64,000 nt of DNA from CAWAVN01 sp963844315 (GCA_963844315.1 CAWJOC010000002.1:1-64000), one strand, 5' to 3'; shown: positions 1-9,937, numbered from the stretch's first letter. Notes: generated by a model not told the origin, from the letters alone. Made by a program: numbers and translations.

Positions 1-1243
1 ATGATGTGATGCCCTTGAGAACAGAGCGTTTTATCCACCGCCGAGGGAATTGTCATCTCCACAATGGGATGCTCCGAGGGTCTGCCGTACTTGGCATCAT
101 CATAAGCCCGTTCGAGATAGTCCGTATGCGCACCGATATGAATTGTGCCGCGATGATGTGGCTCTGGTTCGGAGCTTCCGTTCGGCAGGCAGGTGAAGTT
201 CGGCAATTCGCTCACCGCAAGGTTGATTTTCAGGCTGGCGCTCGAATAATCAATCCGGCTCACCGCCCGGCGAAATGTTTCCGGCAGTTGATCGGCCCGC
301 AATAGCTTTTCAAAGGTCAGATGGGCATCCAGATTGGAAGCCACGCATTTTGCGGGAAGTCTTTCCCCATTATTAACGCGGACTCCCGATACTTTGCCGC
401 CGGTTACGCAGATCTCTTCGACGGGCGTATTGAGACGAATTTCCACACCGCGCTTCCTGGCAGCGTTGGCCATGGCATTGGTCAATCCGCCCATGCCGCC
501 TTCGACGTAACCCCACACCCCCCGTGCGCCGCCCGCGGAACCCATCACGTGATGGAGCAGCACGTAAGCCGTCCCCGGCGCGGAAATGGGCTGGAACGTG
601 CCGATGATGGCATCGGTGGCCAGTGTGGCTTTCAAGACGTCCGATTCAAACCAGCGATCCAAAATCGTGCGGGCAGGTCCAGTAAGAATCTCGATGGCTT
701 CGGGAAGTTCATCGCCTAGCTTTTTCATGGCCCGATACAGCCGCCAGCCCCGGCGAAGGTCGCGAATCCGCTTTCCCCAGGAGATGCGCCGCCAGGACTT
801 TGGGAGCGGCAGCAAATCCGGAGGCGTATCGCTTAAGGCTGGTTCAAGCACTTCCGCAATATGTTCCAGCAAGGCTTCATAGCGTGGAAACGCCTCCGCG
901 TCTTTGTGGGAGAATTTGGCAATCTCCTTTTGGTTGAGGTCCCGATCCCGGCCTAGTAGTAGGTATTGCCCATTTTCCAGCGGCGTGAAAGACGAAGGAT
1001 TCCGAGGCAGCACGCGATAGCCATGTTTCGCGAGTTCCAAATCGCGTTCGATTTCCGGAAGAAGTAGACTGACAACATAAGCCGCCGTGGACACTTTATA
1101 GCCCGGCCAAAGTTCTTCCGTGACACACGCCCCACCCACAACCGAACGGCGTTCCAGCACCAGCACTTTCCAACCCGCCGCTGCCAAGTAGTTGCGCAGA
1201 CCAATCCATTGTGGCCCGCGCCAATAATAATGCAATCATACAT
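1..1243 (-). CDS. FAD-dependent oxidoreductase, phytoene-desaturase/PYROXD2-like (partial, one frameshift)
   Basis: The gene starts at the ATG at 1243 and runs off the left edge of the window. The N-terminus has the Rossmann FAD-binding motif IIIGAGHNGLVCA. After about 17 codons the frame breaks near 1192: reading one frame over gives YLAAAGWKVLVLERR and then VVGGACVTEE, the expected continuation of the dinucleotide-binding fold. One missing base in a short A run (T run on the plus strand) restores the frame. The restored protein continues through GSAGGARGVWGYVEGGMGGL, typical of the phytoene dehydrogenase / PYROXD2 group. The family oxidises C-C bonds in hydrophobic substrates such as carotenoid precursors, but the substrate here cannot be told from sequence. 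The family call is secure and the substrate open. Confidence 0.85.
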
Positions 1244-1319
1244 GGAACGTCCCTAGCGGCTAGCAACTAGCGTTGTTGTTGGTGCTGAGATGAGAGGGAT
1301 TCGAATCGCTAGCCGCAAG

Positions 1320-3278
1320 TCACATTTGCTCGCAAGTTTCGATTCCCAGAAGATATGACCCCTTGGAAAGCACTCGCCCGGTAAGATCGCACAATATAAA
1401 TCGGCTCATTCTCAGCTCGCCTTCGGATTTGAGCATAGGGCAGTTCTCGTAAAATGTGCTAAACGCATTCGCCGTTTCGAACAGGTATTGGGTCAGCAAA
1501 TTGGGGCGATAATCGAAGGCGGCATCTTCCAAGGCTTCAGGAAATCGCAAAAGTTGCAGAGCCAATGCCCGTTCCGCCGGGTGATGGATCGTAAACGTCC
1601 CGCCGGAGCTTCGCACGGCTTCCCGCGTGATGTTTCCCTTGCGAAAAATACTAGCGACCCGTGCATAGGAATACTGCATATAGGTTGCGGTATCGCCCTT
1701 GGTGGCGAGCATCTTGTCCCAATCGAACACATAATCGCTTTCCCGGTTGTGGTTCAGGTCCGCGTATTTGATCCCGCCGATGCCGACTTTTTCCGCGACA
1801 TCCTTTCGGGTGGCTTCATCGAGTTCCGGTCCCGTCGATTTAGCATCATCATTGTCGCTTACGATTCTGTGCGACCTGGAGATCGCTTCATCTAATAGTC
1901 CCACCAGACCGACCGTGCCGCCGGAGCGGGTTTTATAGGGCTTACCATCTTTATCAAGTATTGTTCCGAAACTGATATGGCGGAAATCCGTTTTGTCGTA
2001 ACCCCACGTTCGCGCGGTCTTAAAAAGCATCTCAAAATGCTCGCTTTGGCGCTTGTCCACTACATAAAGGACTGCACCGGCATGGAAATGATCGTGTCGA
2101 TATTTGATCGTTGCCAAATCGGTTGTGGCGTAGTTATAGGCCCCATCGGATTTCTGCACGATAAACGGGGCGGTGTGGCCTTCCAGGAACACGCACTCAG
2201 CCCCATCGCTTTCATTAGCTAGCCCTTTCACTTTGAGATCTTTAACAACATCTCCCAGCATGGGATCATAAAAGCTTTCGCCGAGGGTGTAATCGAACTT
2301 GATTCCCAACCGATCATAAATCTCGTTCAGGGTGGCCAGGCAATGCGGCAGAAATTCCTCCCAAAGGGCTTTGTTTTTCGCATCGCCCGCGTGGAGTTTT
2401 GCGGTTTCTTCCCGCGAGAGCCGAATGATGTCGAGATGATCCTTGGCATATTGGGACCGCTGGGAATCGCTTTCGACAGCGGCTATTTTCTCAACGGTGC
2501 TTTTAATCTCATCTTTTAGCTCATCGAGGGATTTTCGCTGCTGCTTGAGTTGCTTTGCGGACTTATTATCTTTGGGATCTGTTGTGGTTTCTAGTTGTTT
2601 CAGCGCGGCGGCCTTGTCTTCGAAGATCTTTTGAAGTTTAGGAAGCGTGGCTTTGGATTCAAAATAGTCGCAAAGCTGGTTGACCAGCTTATAGAGCCGC
2701 GCGAGTTCTTCGACCGGATGTTGTTTGTACGCGGCATCATCCCGGAAGTGTTTATAGCCGTAGATAATCATCCCGAACTGCGTGCCCCAATCGCCAATGT
2801 GGTTATCGCTGATGACTTGATGCCCTAAAAATCCCAAGAGCCGATAAAGCGCCGCCCCAATGACGGTGCTGCGCAGATGGCCCACGTGCATGGGTTTGGC
2901 GACGTTGGGGGAAGAATAATCAATCACAATCGTCTTGGGATGGGCCGACATTGGCACGCCAAGCCTTTCATCGGCAATCCGCTGGTTGATCTGGTTTTCG
3001 AGCCAGTAGTCCTTCAGCTTGAGATTGATAAACCCCGGCCCGGCGATTTCGGGGGCTTCGCAGAAATCCGAAACGTCCAGGTTTTCGACGATTTGGACGG
3101 CCACATCGCGGGGCTTGGCGTTTCGCTCCTTCGCCAAGGACATCGCGCAGTTCGCCTGGAAATCCCCAAAGGCGGGGTTCTGCGATGGCCGGACCATCGC
3201 CACGTAGGGTTCCACATCTTCGGTCAGGGATTTTAGGGCAACGCGAAACCGCGATTGCAATTCAGACAGGATATTCAT
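1320..3278 (-). CDS. argS: Arginine--tRNA ligase
   Basis: Cytoplasmic class I aminoacyl-tRNA synthetase that charges tRNA-Arg. The 652-residue frame is intact. The N-terminal Add1 tRNA-recognition domain covers about residues 1-110. The HVGH signature is at 131-134 (KPMHVGHLRST), followed by HIGDWGTQFG. The C-terminal anticodon-binding domain ends in FILCDLTGRVL near the stop. The KMSKS position is degenerate (KPYKTRSGG), as is common in ArgS. Unusual: residues about 200-290 are a lysine/glutamate-rich, probably coiled-coil insertion, making the protein longer than the usual 550-590 residues. There is no clear Shine-Dalgarno before the ATG at 3278. It is transcribed toward the FAD oxidoreductase, 76 bases away. 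Confidence 0.97.
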   Translation of the reverse strand: MNILSELQSRFRVALKSLTEDVEPYVAMVRPSQNPAFGDFQANCAMSLAKERNAKPRDVAVQIVENLDVSDFCEAPEIAGPGFINLKLKDYWLENQINQRIADERLGVPMSAHPKTIVIDYSSPNVAKPMHVGHLRSTVIGAALYRLLGFLGHQVISDNHIGDWGTQFGMIIYGYKHFRDDAAYKQHPVEELARLYKLVNQLCDYFESKATLPKLQKIFEDKAAALKQLETTTDPKDNKSAKQLKQQRKSLDELKDEIKSTVEKIAAVESDSQRSQYAKDHLDIIRLSREETAKLHAGDAKNKALWEEFLPHCLATLNEIYDRLGIKFDYTLGESFYDPMLGDVVKDLKVKGLANESDGAECVFLEGHTAPFIVQKSDGAYNYATTDLATIKYRHDHFHAGAVLYVVDKRQSEHFEMLFKTARTWGYDKTDFRHISFGTILDKDGKPYKTRSGGTVGLVGLLDEAISRSHRIVSDNDDAKSTGPELDEATRKDVAEKVGIGGIKYADLNHNRESDYVFDWDKMLATKGDTATYMQYSYARVASIFRKGNITREAVRSSGGTFTIHHPAERALALQLLRFPEALEDAAFDYRPNLLTQYLFETANAFSTFYENCPMLKSEGELRMSRFILCDLTGRVLSKGSYLLGIETCEQM

Positions 3279-3514
3279 AACGCTTTGATGTTGTGAGAGA
3301 TGAAATCAACGCCAGGAAACACGCGGTCAAGTATAGAAACCATTTGAAACGCCGTTAACCGTCCGAACGGAAAACTTCAGACGAGGGTACAGGTTTTTGA
3401 CCCGGAATGACATACGCGGGTTCGCCACGCAAGATGTGGACGCTCGATAGGTCGCGTGTTAAATTGAACGGGCAGCAAATTCTTCGAGAATCTGGCCGGA
3501 AAGGAACGCAACAA

Positions 3515-4513
3515 ATGAAACAAGCGAATTCAAATTCCCGGCCGTTGTGGCGAGCATTGATGATGCTTGCCGTTCTATTGGGACTTTTCGACAGCAAGGC
3601 CGAACCATTGGCCGCCCAAGACGTTTCCCTTCCGCCAAAATCCCCGACCGCAAAATCTCCGCGCGAATGGCAGTGGAAAACCGGGGAGGAGGTGTTTCAA
3701 CTTATCACGGTGGAGAAGCAGTCCAAGTTCTCGGTGCAAGGGCTGCCTTTGGAGTCGAAGTCTCGTTATAAAATTCTCTCGCGACTCTCGATGCGGGTCA
3801 GTCCACTCGATCACAGTTTGACCATCCGGCAAAAAATCGAAACCACTAAATTGGAGGAGGCCGACGAACTCTCCAAAAGCCTCCTCACGGCGATGCTCAA
3901 GGATTTGACCGGGAAGACGATTACCATTCGCATCAATCCGGATGGCGAGATCGCTTCGATTGAGGGCATCCCCGAACCCATGGCCCAAGCCGTCGGCAAT
4001 GGATTGGATTTTCGCGGGGCGATGCTCAGTTCGCTGATTGACCGCGATGGCTGGAAGGAACTCACGCGGGCCACGTTGTTCACGCCGCAAAAGCCGCTGA
4101 TCGAAGGGGCGAGTTGGGAACAGTCCATCACGCACAGTTGGGGAGACCTTGGCTCCTGGCGGGGCCGGACAGCTTATGAATACCAAGGGACAACGGAGAG
4201 CCTCGAATCCATCGGCTATACGCACGATTTGGTTTATCATCCGCCCGCAGCGGCGGCCCAGAACAATTTGCCATTCAAAATCTCAAACCCAGCGTTCAAA
4301 ACCAAAGCCGCCCAGGGCACGCTGCGGTTTGATGCGGGCAAAGGCCGGTTGTCCAAGATGGAAGAGAACTTCCAAGTCGTCGGCCAGATGATGATCCAGG
4401 TTGGCGGTCAAAGTCTGCCGATGCAGTTGGACGAAACGCAGCACTTTCAACTGGAGCTTTTGGAGAAAAAGCCCGCACCTGAGAATCGCAAGGCAACGGG
4501 GGTTCGGAAGTAA
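3515..4513 (+). CDS. Secreted protein of unknown function, DUF6263-like
   Basis: An open frame begins at 3407, but the ATG at 3515 is preferred: it has AAGGAA about 9 bases upstream and begins a good signal peptide (charged MKQANSNSRPLWR, then the hydrophobic ALMMLAVLLGLF, cleavage probably near LAAQD). The mature protein (about 300 residues) is soluble and beta-rich, with a segment resembling DUF6263 proteins (ILSRLSMRVSPLDHSLTI, then KDLTGKTITIRINPDGEI, then GRTAYEYQG). That family is exported and has no known activity. No catalytic motif is visible. The sulfatase gene follows 48 bases downstream in the same direction, so the two may be co-transcribed. Family assignment is moderate and function unknown. 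Confidence 0.75.
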   Translation: MKQANSNSRPLWRALMMLAVLLGLFDSKAEPLAAQDVSLPPKSPTAKSPREWQWKTGEEVFQLITVEKQSKFSVQGLPLESKSRYKILSRLSMRVSPLDHSLTIRQKIETTKLEEADELSKSLLTAMLKDLTGKTITIRINPDGEIASIEGIPEPMAQAVGNGLDFRGAMLSSLIDRDGWKELTRATLFTPQKPLIEGASWEQSITHSWGDLGSWRGRTAYEYQGTTESLESIGYTHDLVYHPPAAAAQNNLPFKISNPAFKTKAAQGTLRFDAGKGRLSKMEENFQVVGQMMIQVGGQSLPMQLDETQHFQLELLEKKPAPENRKATGVRK

Positions 4514-4561
4514 CTGCCTCAACCCCATTCGCGGATTTCTTCATGACCTAGGGGAAAATCG

Positions 4562-6026
4562 ATGGCTTTCGCAAGAATTCTGGGGTTGGTGTTGGGCTTG
4601 GTGTTCGTGCCGGGAATTGCGGAGGCGGCGAAGATTCAAAACGTCGTCTTCTTTCTGGTCGATGATTTGGGTTACATGGACGTAGGCTTTAACAACCCGA
4701 ACACGTTTTACGAGACGCCCAACATCGACAGGCTGGCCAGAAGCGGGATGCGGTTTACGAATGGCTATGCCGCCAACCCTGTGTGCAGTCCCACGCGATT
4801 TAGCATCATGACGGGCAAGTATCCCACGCGCCGGGGCGACGAACTTTTTCTCCGGCACTAAGGCGGGGAAGTTTTTGCCCGCTCCTCTCAATGACCAGAT
4901 GCCGCTGGCGGAAGTCACGCTGGCCGAGGCATTCAAAGAGCACGGCTATGCCACGTTCTTCGCGGGCAAATGGCATCTTGGGCCGACGGAAGAATTCTGG
5001 CCCGAGCGGCAAGGCTTTGACATCAATCGCGGCGGCAATTCGCCGCGGCGGGCCTTACGGCGGGAAGAAGTATTTCTCGCCTTATGGCAATCCCCAACTG
5101 CCGGATGGTCCCGATGGCGAGCATCTGCCCGACCGCCTCGCAAGCGAAACCGTGAAGTTCATCCAGGATCATCGCGAGAAACCCTTCCTGGCATATGTCG
5201 CGTTTTATTCGGTGCATACCCCGCTCATGGCCCGTCCCGATTTGGTGGAGAAGTACCAGGCCAAAGCCCAGCGATTGGGATTGGCGGGAAAGCCCGAGTT
5301 CGCGGAGGAAGAGCAAAACCTGCCGATGGAGGGAAAACGCCAGGTCCGCATCCTGCAAAAGCACGCGGTCTATGCGGGCATGGTCGAGGCGATGGACCAA
5401 GCGGTGGGCAAGGTGCTTTTGGCTTTGGAGGAACAGGGCCTCTCCGACAAAACCGCCGTGGTCTTCATGTCGGACAACGGAGGCTTGAGCACGTCCGAAG
5501 GCAGTCCCACAAGCAACCTGCCGCTGCGCCGGGGAAGGGTTGGCTCTATGAAGGCGGGATTCGCGAACCGTTTTTGATTTGTGCTCCGGGCATCGCCAAA
5601 CCCGGCAGCGTCTCCGACCATCCCGTGGTCAGTACGGATTTCTATCCCACGCTTTTGGATTTGACGGGATTGGAATTAAAGCCCAAGCAGCATCTCGACG
5701 GCATTTCGCTCCGCCCTGTGCTCGAAGGCAAACCCCCGCTCAACCGCGAAGCGATCTACTGGCACTATCCGCATTATTCCAACCAGGGCGGCTTTCCGGG
5801 CGGAGCCGTGCGGATGGGCGATTGGAAATTCATCGAACGCCTCGAGGATGGCCGGGTCCATCTCTTCAATTTGAAGGAGGATCTTGGCGAACGGCAGGAT
5901 GTCGCCGAGAAGCATCCCGAGCGCGTGGAGACCATGCGGAAGAAACTCCACGCCTGGTATAAAACCGTAGATGCCAAGTTCCTGAGAGCCAAACCCAACG
6001 GCCCGGAACCGTATCAGCCACTTTGA
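4562..6026 (+). CDS. Secreted sulfatase, arylsulfatase family (three frameshifts)
   Basis: A signal peptide (MAFARILGLVLGLVFVPGIAEA) is followed by FFLVDDLGYMDVG, the metal-binding start of the alkaline-phosphatase-like sulfatase fold. The active-site motif CSPTR is present, whose cysteine is matured to formylglycine. GKWHLG and the second metal site (VVFMSDNGGLS) follow, then a C-terminal subdomain ending GPEPYQPL. The product would hydrolyse sulfate esters of exported polysaccharides. The reading frame changes three times: near 4826-4836, near 5038-5049, and near 5533-5536, where an AA should be AAA to give RRGKGWLYEGG. Joining the segments gives about 485 residues with no domain missing, so sequence error is more likely than decay. 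Substrate unknown. Confidence 0.9.
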
Positions 6027-6047
6027 ACAATTTTCGACTGACAGGTT

Positions 6048-6121
6048 GTGTGCCACTGGCTTTGCCAGTGCTTGAAAACGACGCCGCTCCTGCTTTCGCG
6101 CTGGCAAAGCCAGTGGCACAC
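6048..6121. repeat. Inverted-repeat pair, family C (REPIN-like)
   Basis: GTGTGCCACTGGCTTTGCCA and its near-exact reverse complement lie about 30 bases apart, just after the sulfatase stop. Each arm contains its own short stem (CACTGGC / GCCAGTG). The same unit recurs at 17976-18048 and 43683-43756. The rest of the 6027-6383 gap shows no gene. Confidence 0.9.
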
Positions 6122-6383
6122 GGCGAATTTGTGCCAATCAGGCAACTTCAAAACTGGTGCTTCGGGCTATGAGTGTTGACATTTTCCGCGCAGGGGGTTT
6201 GTACGGATTGGACCGGCTCTTGGGGTCCTAGGGATCGGCCAGGAAATGCGGGCTGGCAAGTGCGGGTCAAGTTTTCGAATCGGGCGCTTCGATACCCATT
6301 GACAGACCCTGTCTTTGCGCGAGGAATTGCCATTCCGCAATTTGCGAATCGCGACTTCGCCCTTCGATCTTGGCGGCCCGGCT

Positions 6384-7323
6384 ATGGTGCGCATATTGGT
6401 TGTCGATGATTCCCCGATGGAACAAAAGCTTTCGGCACGCCTTCTTGAGAAGCGGCCCGAATGGCTCTTGTCCTTTGCCTCCAGCGGCCAAGAGGCTTTG
6501 GCTCTGATGGCCCGGCAATCTCCCGATGTGGTCCTCAGCGATTTGAAGTTGCCGGGGATGGATGGGCTGGAGCTGTTGCGGGAGATTCGCGAGCGGTTTT
6601 CGCAAGTGCCTGTGGTGATCCTCACCTCGCCGGGCACCGAAGAGATTGCGATGGACGCCCTCCGATCCGGGGCCGCGAGTTATGTCGCGAAAAAAACGCG
6701 GGCCGACCAGTTCATCGCGGTGTTGGAAATGGTGCTCGCCGCCAACAAGCGGCAGCGAAACCATCATCAGTTGATGGAAAGCCTGACGCTGAAGCAGATT
6801 GAATTCGTGGTTCCCAACGACCGCCGGTTGATTCCCGCCCTGATCAATTATTTGCAGGAATCATGCCTCAGAATCGGGGTCTTCGGCGAGCAGGAACGCA
6901 CGCGGGTTGGCGTGGCTTTGGAAGAAGCCCTGCTCAATGCGGCTCGTTCATGGGAATCTGGAAGTCAGTTCGGAACTGCGGCTGCAAAACGATGGGGCCT
7001 ATGAAAAGCTCATCGCCCTCCGCAGGGAGAAGGATCCCTACCGCGACCGGAAACTGACGATCAACGCAAGACTGACCCCGGCGGAAGCCCAGTTCATCAT
7101 TCGGGACGAAGGCCCTGGGTTTAACGTCGCCAATGTTCCCGATCCCACGGTCCTCGAGAATCTGGAAAAACCCAGCGGAAGGGGGCTTCTCTTAATGCGG
7201 GCATTTCTTGATGAAGTCCGCTACAACCCGCAAGGCAACGAAGTCACCCTCATCAAACGCCGCGCGGCCCACGCCCCGCATTTCCCCCAGTCGGATATGC
7301 GGCCAAGAGGCCGCTATTCGTGA
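6384..7323 (+). CDS. Response regulator fused to an anti-sigma-type histidine-kinase-like ATPase (one frameshift)
   Basis: A receiver domain starts at MVRILVVDDS and carries the phosphoacceptor aspartate D53 (VVLSDLKLPGMDG), the switch threonine region (VVILTSPG) and the lysine of YVAKKT. It is followed by an RsbW/SpoIIAB-like ATPase: the N-box EEALLNALVHGN, then DEGPGF, then SGRGLLLMRAFLD. The N-box is only complete if one G at 6941-6942 is removed, because the frame changes there. No histidine phosphotransfer domain or PP2C domain is present. A likely role is phosphorylation-controlled protein binding or kinase activity toward an anti-sigma-factor antagonist, in the cytoplasm. The ATG at 6384 fits the receiver start, and the longer frame from 6315 has no homology upstream. 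The partner is not in this window. Confidence 0.85.
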
Positions 7324-7336
7324 AGTTCAAAAGAGG

Positions 7337-7514
7337 TTTTAACGCAAAAACCGCAAAGCAAAGACGCTAAGGCCGCGAAGAATTAATAGGCTGGCGGACG
7401 AATCCGACCTCAATAGAAATCCAGTCTCTATCGCAAAGGCAAGAATCTTAGAAAAGCCTTGTGTTCCTCCTTCGCGTTCTCTGCGTCTTGTCTTTGCGGT
7501 CTTTGCGTTAAAAT
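7337..7514. repeat. Long-spacer inverted repeat, family E
   Basis: TTTTAACGCAAA at the left end matches TTTGCGTTAAAA at the right end, with about 110 bases between the imperfect arms (7337-7368 and 7483-7514). The arms are built from AACGCAAAGACCGC-like units. The same arrangement with a similar core occurs at 59157-59337. No coding sequence is seen in the gap 7324-7691. Confidence 0.8.
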
Positions 7515-7691
7515 CCTGATCCGCTCGCCAAGCGATTGAAAGCCTCCCACAATGCGGATTGACGAGAATCCCTTCGCGCGCAAAGATCCTGGCGGGTTTG
7601 ACGGAAAATTCGATTGGCGTCAAGAGGGGTTTTGTGCCGATCTTTCCTTTCGCAGAGGGCCATGTTGCCACGAAACGACAAGGGGGGTCGT

Positions 7692-8657
7692 ATGCTGCAC
7701 CAAAACGCCAATCGCGTCCGCGCGAGACATTGGCTGATGGGGCTTTGTCTTGGGCTTTCGCTGGGGATATTGAATGCGGGTCTGGTTCAGGCCACTCCGC
7801 CGGAGAATGCCTCAGGCAAGCGGAAGCCGCGATTGGAAGACAAGTTGCGGATGCTGTCCAAGGGCAGTTCCTCGCAGGAATCCCAGCAGCAAGGGCTGGC
7901 CGAGTTGCCGCTCGACAAACTCACGCCGGCCGGGCGCGAAAAGGCCGCCGGGATTTTGAAGTCGCTGAGCCTGTTTCGCGAACTGCCCACGCTGGCTCTC
8001 GAAGTGGAGCCGGAAGTCCATCAGTTCTTCATCGACCATCCCGAAGTCGCCGTCAGCATTTGGCGAGCGATGAAGATCTCCAAGTTCGAGATGACCGAAC
8101 TTCAACCAGGAACTTATCGCGCGACCGACAACCAGGGCACCAGCGGGCAAATCGAGGTGCTGTACCGCGATCCGCATCACGTTCTGGTGATGTGCGATGG
8201 CGTGGTGCACAGCCCCCTTTTGCCGGGGGACATTCAAGCCAAAACGCTGCTGCATTTGCAGACGGATTTCGTCAGGACCAAGGATGAATTGATCTGGTCG
8301 CGAAACCGGCTGCGGATGTACGTGGAGTTTCCCTCCGAGGCCGTGGAAACCGCTGCTCAGGTCGTGTCTCCCTTGGGCAATCTGATCATTGACCGAAACC
8401 TCAGGGAAGTCTGCCTGTTCGTGGGCATGATGTCGGCGGCGATGGCCCATCAACCGGGCTGGGTCGAGCACATCACCAAGGACTTGGACGGCGTGCCCCG
8501 GGAACGCCGAGAGGAACTCATTCACTTGACCGCCAGGGTTTTCGTGTCGGCCCGCAAACGCGAATTGGCGAAGCGGCCATCCGGGGAGGAAGTCACGGTG
8601 GAAGACATCATCCGCCCGTTGATGCCGGCGAAAGAGCCGACCGGCGAGCCACGGTAA
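7692..8657 (+). CDS. Exported protein of unknown function
   Basis: 321 residues. The ATG at 7692 is chosen over an upstream in-frame start because AAGGGGGG precedes it by a few bases and it begins a signal peptide (MLHQNANRVRARHW, then LMGLCLGLSLGILNAG, then VQATP). The mature part is soluble and begins with a charged linker. Its middle (FFIDHPEVAVSIWRAMKISK and LQPGTYRATDNQGTSGQ) resembles a lipid- or polyketide-cyclase-like shape only vaguely, so no family is claimed. The C-terminus is helical and arginine-rich. The frame is intact, unlike many neighbours. No operon partner is evident: hairpin B follows 12 bases after the stop and probably ends transcription. Confidence 0.75.
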   Translation: MLHQNANRVRARHWLMGLCLGLSLGILNAGLVQATPPENASGKRKPRLEDKLRMLSKGSSSQESQQQGLAELPLDKLTPAGREKAAGILKSLSLFRELPTLALEVEPEVHQFFIDHPEVAVSIWRAMKISKFEMTELQPGTYRATDNQGTSGQIEVLYRDPHHVLVMCDGVVHSPLLPGDIQAKTLLHLQTDFVRTKDELIWSRNRLRMYVEFPSEAVETAAQVVSPLGNLIIDRNLREVCLFVGMMSAAMAHQPGWVEHITKDLDGVPRERREELIHLTARVFVSARKRELAKRPSGEEVTVEDIIRPLMPAKEPTGEPR

Positions 8658-8669
8658 GAACATTGAACA

Positions 8670-8727
8670 GTGGCACAGACATTCCTGTCTGTGCGAATCG
8701 ACCCACAGACAGGAATGTCTGTGCCAC
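8670..8727. repeat. Inverted-repeat pair, family B (REPIN-like)
   Basis: Two 24-base arms in opposite orientation with a 10-base spacer, each built on CACAGACA-TTCC-TGTCTGTG, so every arm is itself a hairpin. It lies directly after the stop of the preceding gene. Other copies are at 16943-16974 (single arm) and 30203-30265 (pair). Confidence 0.9.
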
Positions 8728-8810
8728 CTTCAAATTCAAGAAATCTCCGCCCGGAGCACGAGTCGGGAGATGACCCAGACTCCTCGGCCGCGCTTCGGGC
8801 GTTTTCACGT

Positions 8811-8851
8811 CTCTAAAACATGAACCGCACTTCGAAGCGGAGGACCTCGCG
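8811..8851 (-). pseudogene. Duplicated 3' tail of the beta-barrel gene
   Basis: 41 bases here match 9013-9053, the end of the neighbouring beta-barrel gene including its stop codon, with a single mismatch. Translated on the minus strand both give LRFEVRFMF and a stop. Upstream of the fragment the similarity ends at the first arm of hairpin F (8856). This looks like the remains of a tandem paralogue lost down to its last codons. Confidence 0.75.
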
Positions 8852-8855
8852 TTGG

Positions 8856-8931
8856 GTGGCACGCCCTGAGGCTTTGCGAAGGGCGTGGAGTCGATGAACC
8901 ACGCCCTTCGCAAAGCCTCAGGGCGTGCCAC
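8856..8931. repeat. Inverted-repeat pair, family F (perfect 33-base arms)
   Basis: GTGGCACGCCCTGAGGCTTT and 13 further bases are repeated exactly in inverse orientation after a 10-base spacer. Each arm also contains a CACGCCCT / AGGGCGTG stem. Only one copy is in the window. It abuts the duplicated barrel-gene tail. Confidence 0.9.
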
Positions 8932-8966
8932 ACCCGTTCGGTTATGTTAGTCCCACTTAAATCGAA

Positions 8967-9004
8967 CCCCTCACCCTAGCCCTCTCCCAAGGGGAGAGGG
9001 GACA
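8967..9004. repeat. Repeat family D, single unit
   Basis: A C-rich arm (CCCCTCACCCTAGCCCTCTC) pairs with GGGGAGAGGGG. Other members are at 20018, 28236, 36832 and 45852. It lies just downstream of the beta-barrel gene stop (minus strand) and could terminate it. Confidence 0.85.
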
Positions 9005-9014
9005 AGACCCGGCT

Positions 9015-9937
9015 CTAAAACATGAACCGCACTTCGAAGCGGAGGACATCGCGGTACCAGCGGTCGCCGGTGAGCGAATGCCCGTAGCCGCCGTAGAGAT
9101 CCATGTTCTTTCCCAAGCCGATGCGCGCCGGCTTTGAGATTGATGATCGTATCGCCGTCGGCATCTTCCAGCACGGAGGCGGGAGCGGGTGAGATGGTGA
9201 GGCCGTCGAAAGCGGTCCAGCCGACCAATTCGATGATGGGCACGATTTTGGTGGATTCGGATTCGTAAAGTTTGTATTGCGTGCCGATGCCGTATCGCAA
9301 AACCGGCCCCGCGAAATCCGTCCCATCGACGGGAATCCAATAGCGAAGCTCGCCTAACACCGCCAGCTTGTCATCGACCGGGGCGAACAATAAAAGTCCC
9401 GGCTCGATGTTGGTGTTATGCGTGCCCAGCCCGCGGTCGGCATCGCCGGTCGGCACCGACACCCGCAGTTGCCCGCTGAGCACCATGTCGGGTGAAGACA
9501 CCAGCGCCGCTTTGATGCCCAGTTGCATATCGCTTAAGCCCGTGCTGTTTTCGTTGATCTCGGGATCGAGTGACCTTGAGCCAAGTTGGATGAAGGCCGA
9601 AACATCCTCGCTCACCAGTTGCTCCATGTAGATCTGGGCATCCTGGTAATCAATCGAAGACTCCGGCAACGGCAGCCCTGGTCCATCGGGACCGCGCTTG
9701 GCATAGAAAAACTCGTTCCGGGTCGGGCGGTTCAGGTCGTAGCCGCTGTCGAAAATCATCCGCACCTGGTTGCCCGGAATGGCCAAATCAATATAACCGG
9801 CATTCCCATCCTGGATGACGATTCCATCATCATCGGAGGGGTCGGAACTTCGCAAAACCCGCGGAGTGGCTCGCCAAAATGATCAGTCCAATCAGCACGG
9901 TCCGCGGCGCTCTCATCCGTGATCCAATCCGGTTCAT
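9015..9937 (-). CDS. Outer-membrane beta-barrel-type protein (two frameshifts)
   Basis: The true N-terminus is the signal peptide MNRIGSRMRAPRTVLIGLII beginning at 9937. After FAK the frame breaks near 9853 and resumes at SSDPSDDDGIVIQDGNAGYI. A second break near 9122 leads into the real C-terminus (GLGKNMDLYGGYGHSLTG, ending LRFEVRFMF). The restored protein is about 305 residues: alternating aromatic beta strands, the NRPTRNEFFYAKRG segment, VPTGDADRGLGT, and a terminal phenylalanine, the usual signal of an outer-membrane barrel. Similar planctomycete proteins are annotated only as transporters or hypothetical. A 41-base copy of its 3' end lies at 8811-8851. The barrel inference is good; the function is unknown. 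Confidence 0.75.

Noticed and set aside
4562..6026. Sulfatase as a decayed pseudogene
   Set aside because: All three breaks repair with small indels, the active-site CSPTR and metal ligands are intact, and the same kind of break hits conserved pathway genes nearby, so read error is more likely.
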